Source of the DNA: Trebouxia sp. TZW2008 | Taxonomy: Eukaryota; Chlorophyta; Trebouxiophyceae; Trebouxiales; Trebouxiaceae | Length of the DNA stretch: 64,000 nucleotides | Assembly (NCBI GenBank): GCA_002118135.1 | Contig: BDIU01000320.1 | Span: 1-64,000 of the forward strand | Direction: 5' to 3' | In this document: one piece after another, positions 22,863-33,223 of the stretch | Layout of the letters: each line of letters begins with the position of its first letter | Numbering within the stretch: position 1 is the first letter of the stretch | The notes under the pieces: generated by a model | The model's input: the letters and a program-made list of their open reading frames with translations, nothing else | The model's database searches: none | Told to the model about the DNA's origin: nothing | Position numbers and translations under genes: made by a program

Positions 22863-23803
22863 CTTCTCGCTGTGCTCGTTGATCACTGCATGATGCGAAG
22901 CATCAAAGGCACTCAGGGCAGAGCTGCCAGCATCCCAGCGAACCGTGGACAAGCAAAGCAATCATCTCAATCTGCAAATGCGCCAACCAAAGAGCCCTGT
23001 AGTGACAATTGGGCTGCAAAAGTACCGAGACTTGCTCATACTGTCACAGTACGAGTCTTGTACTGTAATCCATGCATAGGTGCACGTGCGCCATACTGTA
23101 AGATGCTACTTTACCCACTTGCTCAACATGGTCAGCTGGTTGTGTTCCTGCTCGTGCTTGCCATTGACGTGAAGCCCTTTTGTGATGCACCGCTGCGTCA
23201 TTAGCCCCTTTTGCATCTGTTGATGCCTTACATAATTTTGGGCACTCTGTCGGTGTTGCTGTGCATGAAGCAAATGTTTTCCGTCTGTATCTGTTCCCTC
23301 GTGGAGTTTTAAGACTGGGCGATTTTGCAACATGTTTGCAGCTGCAGTCATGAATGGCATCATTTGTTGTGTCATCAAGCATTGCATTGTTAGTCGTAGG
23401 CAGTGGCGTGTCATGCCTGATTTGCATATGTAGGACATGCGTGCAGAGCGTGCTAATGGAATGCCCCAATGGCCTTTGGACTGTGGATCGGACATGCGCA
23501 ATTTTGATATGTCGCAGTGTGTTTCAGCACCAGCATCATCTTCATACAGTCCAAATGAAACATCAGAGGTATTGATAACAAAAAAGAGGATCATCTACTC
23601 AGAATTCATACTGATGTTTCAAAAAGAATAGCAGAATTTTTCAACGTGCTGTGTGAGGCGGCCTAAAATTTACCGCATTCAATGCATCATGAGTTGCTCT
23701 AAAGGAGCGGTCTTTTGTGTACTTGCTGCAATGGTTGCAAACCATTATGAACACCAACTTGATGTCAACACATGCTTCACCAATGAGTGTTTACTCATAT
23801 ACA
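22863..23803. other. Interior of the arm-bounded unit, nothing recognised
   Basis: Several medium ORFs occur on both strands (for example 23106-23594 minus, rich in His/Thr/Met), but none shows a domain or consistent exon structure. Confidence 0.3.
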
Positions 23804-24757
23804 TTACACTTCCATGAAAACAGCAGTCCCTGACCTATTGTCTACAAGTGGGACTGCAATCCATGACTGCCTGAATGCAAGACCATTGGGTGGAAAGCTT
23901 GTTCCACCCACAGCAAACATGATGCTATAATGACGAAAGTCTGCAATGCGAAGCGCCTCAAAATCTTGTCGGTCTGAAGAGTCCAAGTCGTCCGATTCTG
24001 CACTAAGCTCACAAAGCTCCTCCCACCTATTCTTTGCTTTGATCAACTCACTCTTAGCACTCTTGAGCTGTGCTGTCACATTATGCTTGGCCTCGCACAA
24101 CACAACATGCCGTTTGCCATTCAGTTCACCAACAACCACTCCATCAACATCACCTCTATGCTTGGCTGCAAATTGATAGTGTGACCTATGGACAATCTCC
24201 TTTGCCCCTTCCAGTAGATCATAGACAGCTTTTGTCACAATTGGCTCGAGAGCCAAAGAGTCTGCTGAGACATACTCATTCACGGCCTTCAAAGCTTTTG
24301 ACGGCTGGTCATACTTATCCTCCAAGTAATCAAGCCTCTTCTGAGTCTTAATATTGAGCTGTGTTGTCTGATCAAGCAGTGCCTCTAGAGTTGGGGACAC
24401 AAAGGGAAGATCTACAATGACACGTGTGTTGAGCCAGAACTCGCATCCCACGTCGTGAAGAGCACTTGTGAGGCTTGGTACGAAGACTTCGTACCCAAAT
24501 CGGACAAGCAGGCGCTGCAGGTTTTTTTGCTTCATCAAGTGAAAAATGCTTGCAAACTGCTTCTGGCTGAGCGTTCCCAGATAGTTATCTGTCAGATCCA
24601 GCGCAAGCGTTGCGCTCAACTCTGGCAGACCGTCAGCGAGCTTTTCGAACAGCGCCATGAGCAACGGGGGCTCGATGTAGTTCTGCCTCAGAGACCAAAC
24701 TTTCGCGGGGCTGGCAGCGACTGTTTTGCCTTCCGCCAACAGTTGAGCTGACGTCAA
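23804..24757 (-). CDS. PD-(D/E)XK nuclease-like protein
   Basis: Single open frame of 317 codons. The C-terminal half carries a restriction-endonuclease-fold signature: Glu171 in an upstream helix (LEPIVTKAVYDLL), then RGDVDGVVVGEL with Asp203/Asp205, then VVLCEAKHN with Glu222 and Lys224, followed by a helix rich in Lys/Glu. The N-terminal half contains LRR-like pieces (LSATLALDLTDNYLGTL). This layout (variable N terminus, REase-type C terminus) is like Crinkler-type and transposon-borne nucleases, but I cannot assign a family. It lies between a KDZ-like and a LINE remnant inside the arm-bounded unit. The intact frame contrasts with the decay around it. Confidence 0.6.
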   Translation of the reverse strand: MTSAQLLAEGKTVAASPAKVWSLRQNYIEPPLLMALFEKLADGLPELSATLALDLTDNYLGTLSQKQFASIFHLMKQKNLQRLLVRFGYEVFVPSLTSALHDVGCEFWLNTRVIVDLPFVSPTLEALLDQTTQLNIKTQKRLDYLEDKYDQPSKALKAVNEYVSADSLALEPIVTKAVYDLLEGAKEIVHRSHYQFAAKHRGDVDGVVVGELNGKRHVVLCEAKHNVTAQLKSAKSELIKAKNRWEELCELSAESDDLDSSDRQDFEALRIADFRHYSIMFAVGGTSFPPNGLAFRQSWIAVPLVDNRSGTAVFMEV

Positions 24758-25264
24758 CGACAGGACCTCTCCTCTTGAACCATAACGCGTGGCCTTCGGC
24801 TCAGGACCTGCGCCCCATCAGCGATGTCTGTCCAGCACGGTGCCCTCAGTTTACTTGTAAGTGCAAGTGCTTACCTGTGCCTGTCGCTGCCATAGCAAGT
24901 CCTTGGCGTCTTTGGCTCAGGGCTGCAGGCTGAATCTATCAGGTGAGAGGTCGACTGCAAAGGCAAGCATATGTCACTTGCAGTGAAGCGAGACAGAAAC
25001 CTGCCCAGGTGGACAAAGGAATCTGAGGGCGTTCTGATCGCTCTCGCCCTCTGAAGCTGCCCTAACACTGATGTGCATTTGACCTGGCCTCCGGGGAGGT
25101 TGGGAGCATCTCCACAACAACAGATCAGCTGCCATACTTGGCTACACCTCAGAGCTGGTACGCTGTATCAGAGCGACCTCAGAAATTCTGCGCCTTTACA
25201 CTTGCCGGCGCAGTGCGTGTTCTTTTCAACGCGGCACTCAGCACTGGCACCGCTTCAGAGGTTC

Positions 25265-25620
25265 GGAAGTCTTATTTGGTCCCCCCAATTTCAAGAGGGA
25301 GGATGTCACAGACACAGCCAATTACAGACCCTTTCCTGTGATTGTGCTTATCAGCACATAGTAAGCCAGCATCCTAGCCCAATGGTGTGCTGCACAGAGA
25401 GGCAGTAGCTGCGCTCCCCCACTCAGGCAGGTACTCAACCAGACCTTGGCACCATGCACCAGCCTTTGCCCAGCTCACTGAGTGACGCGAAATGCCGAGC
25501 AGCCCTTGTACCTCTGCTTTATGGACTTGAGTTTGCCTATGACAAGGTCCAGCGACAGGGTCTGTGGCAATTCCTTCAAAGGCTTGATTTGCTGGCAAAG
25601 TGCTCAGTGCTGTTCAGTCC
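25265..25620 (+). pseudogene. LINE-type reverse transcriptase fragment
   Basis: Decayed non-LTR reverse transcriptase. One frame gives DTANYRPFPVIVLIST (equivalent to the NYRPISLL block), with stops, then an A-x-IL-x-QW segment. A second frame gives LYLCFMDL and a third, one base shifted, LEFAYDKVQRQGLWQFL (the FIDLxKAYDxVxRxxLW block, catalytic Asp present). Frameshifts and stops show it is dead. No 5' or 3' end found. Confidence 0.55.
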
Positions 25621-26640
25621 TTGTGTGATGACTGCTTGCTGTCCACGTGACTTTGCGGCTCTGGCCACAGCCCCTCCATTAGACAGGGTTGCCAACTCAG
25701 CGCCACTCTCTTTGGCATTCTCATAGGAGCTTGCAGCTTTACAACAAGCTTGCCACCAGTCCTCCAATTTTACTGTTTCACTCGATTGTGCTTGAGAACA
25801 AGCATGATGCTTTTCATCATGGGACAAGGACCTTCAGTAGGTCAATTCTGCACGGCGTGGCTTCCGTTGGTCGTCACATGTTTTCAAATGATTAAACAGC
25901 GAGTGTTCTGTGTGCCGTCGTAGAGCTTGTACAGTAGACATTGCAAGATGTCAGTTTCTTTGATGGTGAGCTTTGAAATATTTTAGCATGAGCTGTCTGG
26001 GCAAGGCTTCAAGCCTTGGTCTTGCAAAGGTCAAGCTAGCTTGACCCAGCGCTGCACAACACAAGCAACCAAAGCGGGCTAGCCTTGAGAGCAATTGTGG
26101 CCTGCAAATTCCAGCATTGCAATCATGTTGCGATGTGAAGCAAGAGCTTGCAATGTGGACGATGGCTCTTGTGGGCAAGCTAATAAAGACAAACACAATC
26201 TGAGACCACAGGACCGGCGTGACCTATGTGCTGGCTTACGAGTGTAGACAAATCATGCAATCTGCTCAAGGCGCTCGCATTGACTTAGCTGCATGCTATT
26301 GCTGATGCTGCTGCTGCTGCATGCCAAATTCTCGGTTTTTGGTATGTCTTTGTGTATGTTCGTATGTGTGACTCCAATGTTGTTCTGACGCGCAGCTTTG
26401 TGCGCAATAGACTGTCAGGGCGGCAACATGCGTGAAACATGTGTCATGAAAACTAAGGCTGCATTTGACAGGATCTCCAAAAGTCAGCAGCATACCTGTG
26501 ACAAGTCTGCGCTTGTCAAGCAGTAACTTCCGTAAGTAGGGAGTGTTGAGATAACACTGGTGGTTGATGCGCAGGTCTGATAATCGGAAGAAGTGATGAG
26601 TAACCATCAGCATGTGTAATGTAGTGACGGTAATCCGTTA
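25621..26640. other. Sequence between LINE fragment and gypsy element
   Basis: The region from about 26300 to 26640 is probably the 3' LTR of the gypsy element (see below). The rest has no recognised gene. Confidence 0.3.
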
Positions 26641-27046
26641 CATTCGCCCCCTCTTGCAGAGCTTTTGGTTGTGATGATAAGAATACCATGAATTCAACCA
26701 TCAGATGCTGCTATGTCGTCACATAACAACATACTCCCCAGGATTGGTTTCTTGAAATGATCCATTTGATCGATCGATTGATTGGTTGATTGGTTGCTGA
26801 ATATTTGGTTTGTTAGACTGGATTCATTTTGTGATCCAAATCTTGTAACCAGCATCCATGGTATTATTGGAGCTGTAGCTCAATTGACGTGGCTAATCAT
26901 CAAGAGCTGATGTACTGGCGCTGTGCAGTACCAGCAAAGCATGAATGCCTGCTGTGAACATCTGACGCACCTTTCTGTGCAAAAAAGGTGTGTGCACAGT
27001 TCGAGGGTTTCAGCTACCCTGACGTCCTAATTCGAAGTGACTGAGA

Positions 27047-27541
27047 CTAGGCTTTGAGCCTTTTGCTAATAGGCCTGAGACTTGCGCGACCTCGACCTCG
27101 TCCGCGACCTGTACGGCCTGGTGTGTGGCCTTTACCTGGTGCAGATCGGGCATTGCGAGCACTAGGGGCCGACCCAGTGTCAGTTGTCTCAGACTGAGCA
27201 GCTTGCACAGCAGCTACTTCGTCCCAATACTCGTTCAGCGCATCCTGAGCATGTAGCTTTAAGGTCTTTTCAGGCTCCCAAGAGTACTCAGGGCCATAAC
27301 CTTTCCAGGATATGAGATACTTCATGTTAGGAGCACCTTTGGTCTTGCCAGGTGTGTGCTGCAGTATGGTTTGCAGTTCAAACTCCTCATCGCCGTCAAC
27401 CAGTACCATGGGAGGTCTGCTAATACCAGCACCATTGTCATGTGCAGGGCGTAGCATGCTCACATGGAAGGTATATGTAGACAGGCGGAAATGGTCAGGT
27501 AGTTCCAGAGTATAGTTGACATCTGAAATCTTTGCCAACAC
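27047..27541 (-). pseudogene. Gypsy integrase C terminus with chromodomain
   Basis: After the TAG near 27560 the frame continues with WLGPYAVLAKI and the HVSMLRPAH motif. A chromodomain follows (ELQTILQHTPGK, MKYLISWKGYGPEYSWEP) and a basic tail (GRTGRGRGRGRA). The chromodomain defines a chromovirus and normally targets integration to heterochromatin. Confidence 0.85.
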
Positions 27542-27559
27542 AGCATAGGGACCAAGCCA

Positions 27560-28928
27560 CTATGGTAAGAACTTGCGTACACCTCCAGACCTGAGAGTGA
27601 TGTTTCTACTGTTCAGCCAGACCATGTCACCAACCTGAAAGCGTCTTTCAGTGCGATGCTGATCAGCATACTTGCGCTGTCGCTGCTGGGCAGCCTCAAG
27701 GCATTGCTTGGCTTTGGCCAGTGCCTTTTCAATCTCGCCAATGTAGTCTGTTGCCGCAGGATCTTTGCTGGGCTTTTTGGCCAGATTTGCATCTGTTGGT
27801 GTTCTAGGATGCTTGCCAAAGTTCAGGAAGGATGGTGTATCCCCAATGCTTTCTTGGTAAGCGTTGTTGATGGCAAATTCTGCTAGAGGTAATAACTCAT
27901 CCCAATCACTTTGCTGTGGGCTGATGTAGTGCCTAATGAAATCTTCTAACACTTTGTGCATGCGTTCTGTTTGCCCGTCTGTCTGTGGATGATAGGCAGT
28001 AGACTTGCTATGCATAGTGCCAACCAGTTCACATATAGCAGCAATGAACCTGTTTGCAAACTCAGGGCCTCTGTCAGTGGTAAGACGCAGAGGTAGACCA
28101 TGTAGTTTCCATACTTTGTCAACAAATAGCTTAGCAATATCTTTTGCTGTAGATTCATTTTTGCATGCGGCAAAGTGAGTCATTTTGGTGAGCTTGTCAA
28201 CAATAACCAGAATAGCTGTGTGACCTTGCTTTGTCTTTGGTAGACTGACAATGCAATCTGCTGTTACATGATCCCATGCACCTTCAGGTACAGGAATTGG
28301 TTTGAGCTTGCCAGCAGGTNNNNNNNNNNNNNNNNNNNNNNNNNNNNNNNNNCTCTCGGATGTCATTAGACATTCCTGGCCACCAGTACATTCTGTGTAC
28401 ATTGTGGTAGGTTCTATGGTAACCCACGTGGCCTGAGTACTTGGCGTCATGCAGCTCATGCAAAACAGCATGTTTCAGCTTTTGCACATTTGGTATTACT
28501 AGTGCATCACCTGTGTAGTACAGACCCTGATACAGATCAAGTTGAGCTGTGTTACTGCTTTTCTCAAACCAAGGGTCTAGTGAGTAGCCTTGCATGATTT
28601 GAGCGAGCAGATCACTGTCAGCTTGAGCAGCTGCAGCATTTTCAACCTGAATGTCTGCATCATTAGCTGTGCTGTGTGTGACAGCAGCGAGCTGTGGCGA
28701 GGTCTGCTGAGCAGTGGTGGTCATTGGTGAAGATTGAAGCCTGACTGCTGCTAACACAATGTGTGCAACAAATGCAGGGTGTCTGCTCAGAGGATCAGCA
28801 ACATTGATTATGCCAGGTCTGTATTCCCAAGTGAACTGGAAGCGTGAGAGCCTCTCAGCCCACCTGGCTTGCCTGGGAGACAGCAGTGTTTTGGTGGCAA
28901 AGAAGGTGTTAGGGCTGTGGTCAGTCAC
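27560..28928 (-). pseudogene. Gypsy RNase H end and integrase
   Basis: Continues after the TAG with TDHSPNTFFA, LSPRQARWAERL and VADPLSRHP. It is followed by the His2-Cys2 zinc domain region (HDAKYSGHVGYHRTYHNV), an assembly gap, then the integrase core: TADCIVSLP, LTTDRGPEFANRF, and AYHPQTDGQTER with Glu. It stops in TAG at 27560 (KFLP-stop-WLGPY). Confidence 0.85.
28320..28352. other. Assembly gap (33 N)
   Basis: A run of N inside the integrase zinc-binding region. The true gap length is unknown. Confidence 1.
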
Positions 28929-28961
28929 AACTGTGACTTCAGCGCCATCAAGGTAAGACCT

Positions 28962-30972
28962 CTACAACTCCAATGCATGAATTACAGCCAGGAGTTCTTG
29001 CTCACCTACACTGTAGTTCTGCTCTGCTGGGTTCATGCGCTTGCCATCAAAGGCAATGGGTCTGCCATCCTGTAGCAAGACAGCGCCCGAGCCCACGCCA
29101 CAAGCATCGCAGATGACCTCAAAAGGTCTGTCCAGGTTTGGCAAAGCCAACACTGGAGCATTGCAGAGTGCAGTTTTGAGACCTGCAAAGGCAGTGTCAC
29201 ACTCAGCAGTCCAGTTGAAAGTGTCTGCCTGCTTTAGCAGCAGTTGCAAAGGTGCTACTAGGTTTGCCCAGCCCATGATAAACGTCCTGAAGTAGTTGGC
29301 AAGTCCCCAAAACCTTTGCAGGTCTTTCTGGTTGGTAGGCACAGGCCAATCCTTTACAATGGGAACCTTTTTGGGGTCTACCTGCAGCCCTTCAGCGCCA
29401 ACAACGTGACCAAGAAACTGCAGTTCTGGCTGAACAAACGTGCACTTAGAGAGGTTGGCATACAGTTCATTGTCTCTGAGCAGGTGTAGTACAATATTCA
29501 GGTGCTGGTAATGGTCTTCCTTTGTCTTACTGAACATGACAACGTCATCCAGGTAGACTAGAACAAACTTACCAAGTACGTCTCTGAGCATATCATTCAT
29601 GATATTCTGGAAGGTGCCAGGCGCATAGTCAACCCAAAGCACAGTACCTTGAACTCATACAAGCCCATAGGAGTGGTGAAAGCCGTCTTGGGCACATCTT
29701 CTGGTTTCAGTCTGACTTGGTAGTATGCTGACTGCAGATTTATGCTACTACAGTATTTAGCGCCCTCCAACTGGTCAAACAGATCATCAATGCGTGGCAA
29801 TGGATATCTGGTTTTCTGTGTTTGTGCATTCAGCGCTCTGTAGTCAATGCACATGCGCAAACCACCTGTTGCCTTTTTGATAAACAGCACCGGATGACCA
29901 TATGGGCTGCTGCTAGGCTGTATGTAATCTTTAGCAAGCAGTGACGCAATTTGACGTCTGAGCTCTTCTGTCTCAGGTCTACTGAGACGATAGCTCTCGA
30001 GTAATGGCGGCGGTTCACTGTTTTTGAGCGGGACGGTATGATAGACGTTACGTTCAGGTGGCAACTTAGCAGGCAGCTCAGCAGGAAAGGTATTTTTGTG
30101 CCTTTCAAGCAGTGTGCGCAATTTTGCATCGTCTAGAACAGAGTCAGCAGTTGCGGTGTTGACCTGTGCAGTAGGCGCATGTTGTGCATATGTGCTGTCA
30201 GATTCTCTGACTTGAACCAAGAACAGTTTATCATCATGTTCAAGGCCTTCTTCAAGATGCATAGCACTGACCGTTGGACAGACTATGTCTGCATCATGCT
30301 CTTGTGGCAGCAATGGGTGTTTGCGGCGAGCATGGTCAATGCATGTGAGACGCTCAGCAGCCAAGTCCATTTTACAATCACTGGACTTCAGCCAGTCTTG
30401 CCCTAGTATAATGTCAAATTGTTCTGACATGGGCATAACAAAGCATTTGATCTGAGCCTTGTATGACTGGACTTGCAACGGTACAACTGCAGTGCCTTTT
30501 GATATGACTGAAGCACCGCTTGGCATGGTGAGCCTTTATTATCTTGCTGCTGAATGTTCACATTCATCTTGGTCACAGCATCTTCTGATATTATGCTGTG
30601 TGTTGCTCCAGAATCAGCCAGGATCTTGACTGAAAGGGAGGCATTGTTCACTGCAAGCAAGCCAAGAAACACCATGATGAGGCTGTTGGAGCCTGGAGCA
30701 TTGATGTTGCCCTTTGCATCATAAAATGCTGATGTATCAAGGTGTTTGGCTTTTGCAGCATTGACCTCGTGAGGGTCTGGCATGACGTGGAATGGCACTG
30801 GAGTACCAATGTCAGCCAATGCATCAGAAGTGTTGGTAATATCTTCTGTGCTGAACAGTGTGGTTGATGCATCAGATGCAGGATAAGCAACAAGAGCATG
30901 GTCGTCGTTGACCTGTGACATTGCCTTTTGCTGGTTCCACTGGCGCCACAATGAAGAGATGTCTGCACCCAA
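28962..30972 (-). pseudogene. Gypsy pol: protease, reverse transcriptase, RNase H
   Basis: The protease motif is ILADSGATHSII. The RT has [42 protein letters not shown] and the WxxP/thumb region. In the first catalytic block the usual Asp is Asn (SINL in place of a KIDL-type motif), while YLDD is intact. RNase H starts at FEVICDACGVGSGAVL. The frame is broken between overlapping ORFs near 30526/30403 and 29642/29597, and ends in TAG at 28962 (LEL-stop-RSYLDG), where a Trp is normal. Confidence 0.85.
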
Positions 30973-30984
30973 GTCCTCCTTGCT

Positions 30985-31780
30985 CTACAAGGTGTAGCAA
31001 TTGTCCAGGTTGTGGCCGTCTTTGCAGCACAACAGGCAATGGTTTAGGTTGGGCCGAGGCAGTGGTGCTGCCTGACCTCTGCCAGGCTTTTGGCCTCTGC
31101 CAGGGTTTTGACCCCTGCCAGGATTTTGACCCCTGCCTACTCCCCTGCCACCCCTGCCTGGGGTAGGAGCAGCACCCCTACCCCTGCCAGTACCCATACC
31201 ACCCCTTCTGGTGGGACCGTAACCCTGGTTAGAGGACGTGGCAGCAGCAACAGCAGCAGCAACAGTAGGAGTGACCTGTTTGGCAGCATTGAGTTTAGCT
31301 TCAGTGCTGATTGCAGCTTCCATAGCCAACTCTAAATTCTGCATGTGGTCTAGGTCATAGTGGTACAGCATGGCATTGCTCACTTGGTCTGTTAAGCCAG
31401 CAGTAAACCATGTTGCCAGTGTGGTGCTATCGACTGGTGTGCCGACAGTCACACGGCTGTTCGTCTGCCTGAAAGCAGTGACATATTCCTCAACAGACAT
31501 TTTGCCCTGTTGGAGGCTTGGTAATGATGCACGTGCTTTAGCACTGTCACTTGGTTTGACAAAGCGTGCAAGGAACTGTTGTTTGAATTGTTCCCACGTG
31601 GCTATGGTAGGCAGTTTTGCCTCATGCCACCAGTCCTGAGCAGCATCCCTGAGGTATGTGGCTGCTTTGGCAACAGGATGTGGTTCATGCTCAGCATCAA
31701 CATATAGTGCAAAGCCATCAACCCATTGCAGGGCTTTAGGTCCATGCTCAGCAGCTGTGCCAGCAAATGTTTCAGGTTGT
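30985..31780 (-). pseudogene. Gypsy gag, N terminus missing
   Basis: The frame opens after an in-frame TAA near 31780 without an initiator and runs to 30985. It shows the retrotransposon gag core (AATYLRDAAQDWWHEAKL, TWEQFKQQFLARF) and ends with a basic Gly/Arg-rich region and one zinc knuckle, CLLCCKDGHNLDNC (C-x2-C-x4-H-x4-C). The N-terminal part of gag and the leader with primer-binding site are absent. Confidence 0.85.
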
Positions 31781-31806
31781 TAACAGGTTGTTTCAGCAGC
31801 AATGTT

Positions 31807-33223
31807 CAGGTTTGCTGCGCCACTGTTGTCAACCATATGATGGTGGGTTTCAAAGCTGTAAGCCGTTGATCCTGCTGAGCAATACTTGTAATGCAACCTT
31901 GTATGAGTTCCCGATGTCATTGCTGTACATAGGTATTTGCAGCAGTGCGGCAATGAGGAGCTCACCCAGACTGCCCACACATTTTTTCAGGCCACTAGCT
32001 GCAAGGGACATCACAGGACGGTCAGAAATGGCAGAGCGCTTGCACGTATGTCAAGAGAGTTTGGCTGGCTTACGCTTTGTAAGATTGGTAGTTTGGCCTA
32101 ATTTTGTTGACGAGGCATCATGAAACAAAACTCACTCAGCAATCTTGTTGCATGCACCTGCTCAAATGTGCAAGGAAGGTTGAATATCTGTCGATCTCTT
32201 TCAGCCTTGTGCATATTTACCAAAAGTTTGGCAAAATTCCAAGTCAGCTGCATTCTATGGCAATGTTACTTTTCAGCAGCACTGGTTTCAATATGGATCA
32301 ATACCTTGATGCAGCCATGAGAGGAAGTAGCCAAACTTGAGTCCCTTGCATTTGGATTTGTTGTCCACATAAAGCATTGCACCTCATCATCGAGCATGAT
32401 CGCGATTACACTGTCATGTATGCTTTGACAATGGGCAGCATACAGAAAAAACAATCATAATCTAAACAAATTCAGATCCACGTGTCACTGCACGCAGAAA
32501 ACGCCAGGATTATGTCATCCTCAACATTACTAACATAATCATGTCATTTTCAAGCTGAGTTCTAGCCCAACTTCTGTGGGTTGTGCGCCCAGCCACTGCA
32601 GCTTCTACACCAGCACTCTACGGCATCAGAGCCAGCTCACTGCGCGGCCTGCGCGCAATCACTGCACGCTCTGCGTATTGAGCTCAGCGTGACTGCACTC
32701 AGAGGGCGAGTTGACTGATTTTCATTGAGTTTTGTTAGAAAAGTTTTTACGGGCGGGGGTGGCCTACCCCGTTCAAGCACGGGGGTCACGCGCGCGGGGG
32801 TTGGGGTGCACCCTTGCCACGCAGGGTACTAAATAAGCCTTACATAATAGTGCACCTATACACTTGTTACATGTTTCAGACATCGTTCATCCTGGGGCCC
32901 CTGTTGCTCTCTACCTCTATCTCTCTCATCAAAAAGTGTAAAAAGTGTATAAGTTGGGCGTTACAGAGTTGCAGTTCAGCGTAAAGTACTAGCAGCAGAA
33001 GAAGACTGAAGGATGCTCTCTCATGCTTCTGCATTTAGGGTCAGAACCAGCTCAGCACCCGCATGATGAAACCCTGACCTGATTTTCATTATTAAAAATC
33101 ACCCTATTCAGAATCCAGGGACATGACTACATGTTTACTCACCCCAGAACCCTAGCCCCATGACATAACTCTGACAAACACTGAAAAAACCCTAGTGTCA
33201 GTGGTCAGTGAAGCAAATATATA
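31807..33223 (-). repeat. Right inverted arm
   Basis: Reverse complement of the left arm without the resolvase block. It contains the 78-codon ORF (32104-32340, plus) and a GC-rich segment (about 32750-32815) with CCCCGCGCGCG and a short internal hairpin (ACCCCGTTCAAGCACGGGGGT). Both arms also contain GGGTTTT near the outer end. The inner edge directly abuts truncated gag. Confidence 0.85.

Larger units (their letters stand above)
26640..31790 (-). mobile_element. Ty3/gypsy chromovirus, 5'-truncated and decayed
   Basis: Order on the minus strand is gag - protease - reverse transcriptase - RNase H - integrase - chromodomain, as in plant and algal chromoviruses. After the pol stop comes a polypurine tract (AAGAGGGGGCGA, about 26645-26656) directly followed by TGTAACGGATTACC, the expected start of a 3' LTR running to lower coordinates. 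I find no matching 5' LTR: gag is cut at about 31780, just inside the right inverted arm at 31807. At least two in-frame stops and one altered catalytic residue show that it is inactive. It is nested in, or was captured by, the arm-bounded unit. Confidence 0.9.
17856..33223. mobile_element. 15.4-kb unit bounded by 1.4-kb inverted arms
   Basis: The left arm (17856-18459 plus 19482-20295) and the right arm (31807-33223) are reverse complements, about 1,417 bp each once a 1,022-bp block in the left arm is removed. Identity is roughly 95% by eye. If the true terminus is TTTGCTTCACTGACC, both outer sides are flanked by TATATA (17856-17861 and 33218-33223), a possible but low-complexity target duplication. 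The interior holds KDZ-like, nuclease-like, LINE and gypsy remains. Inner arm edges sit at 20295 and 31807. Interpretation as a large transposon is inference; an inverted segmental duplication is the alternative. Confidence 0.7.

Noticed and set aside
30179..30406. Plus-strand ORF inside pol
   Set aside because: Shadow of the minus-strand gypsy pol frame, with no domain of its own. The same applies to most plus ORFs at 27300-31700.
31807..33223. Right arm as the 5' LTR of the gypsy element
   Set aside because: Its only partner (17856-20295) is in inverted, not direct, orientation and does not adjoin the 3' end of pol. A separate LTR start (TGTAACGG after a polypurine tract) is visible near 26645.
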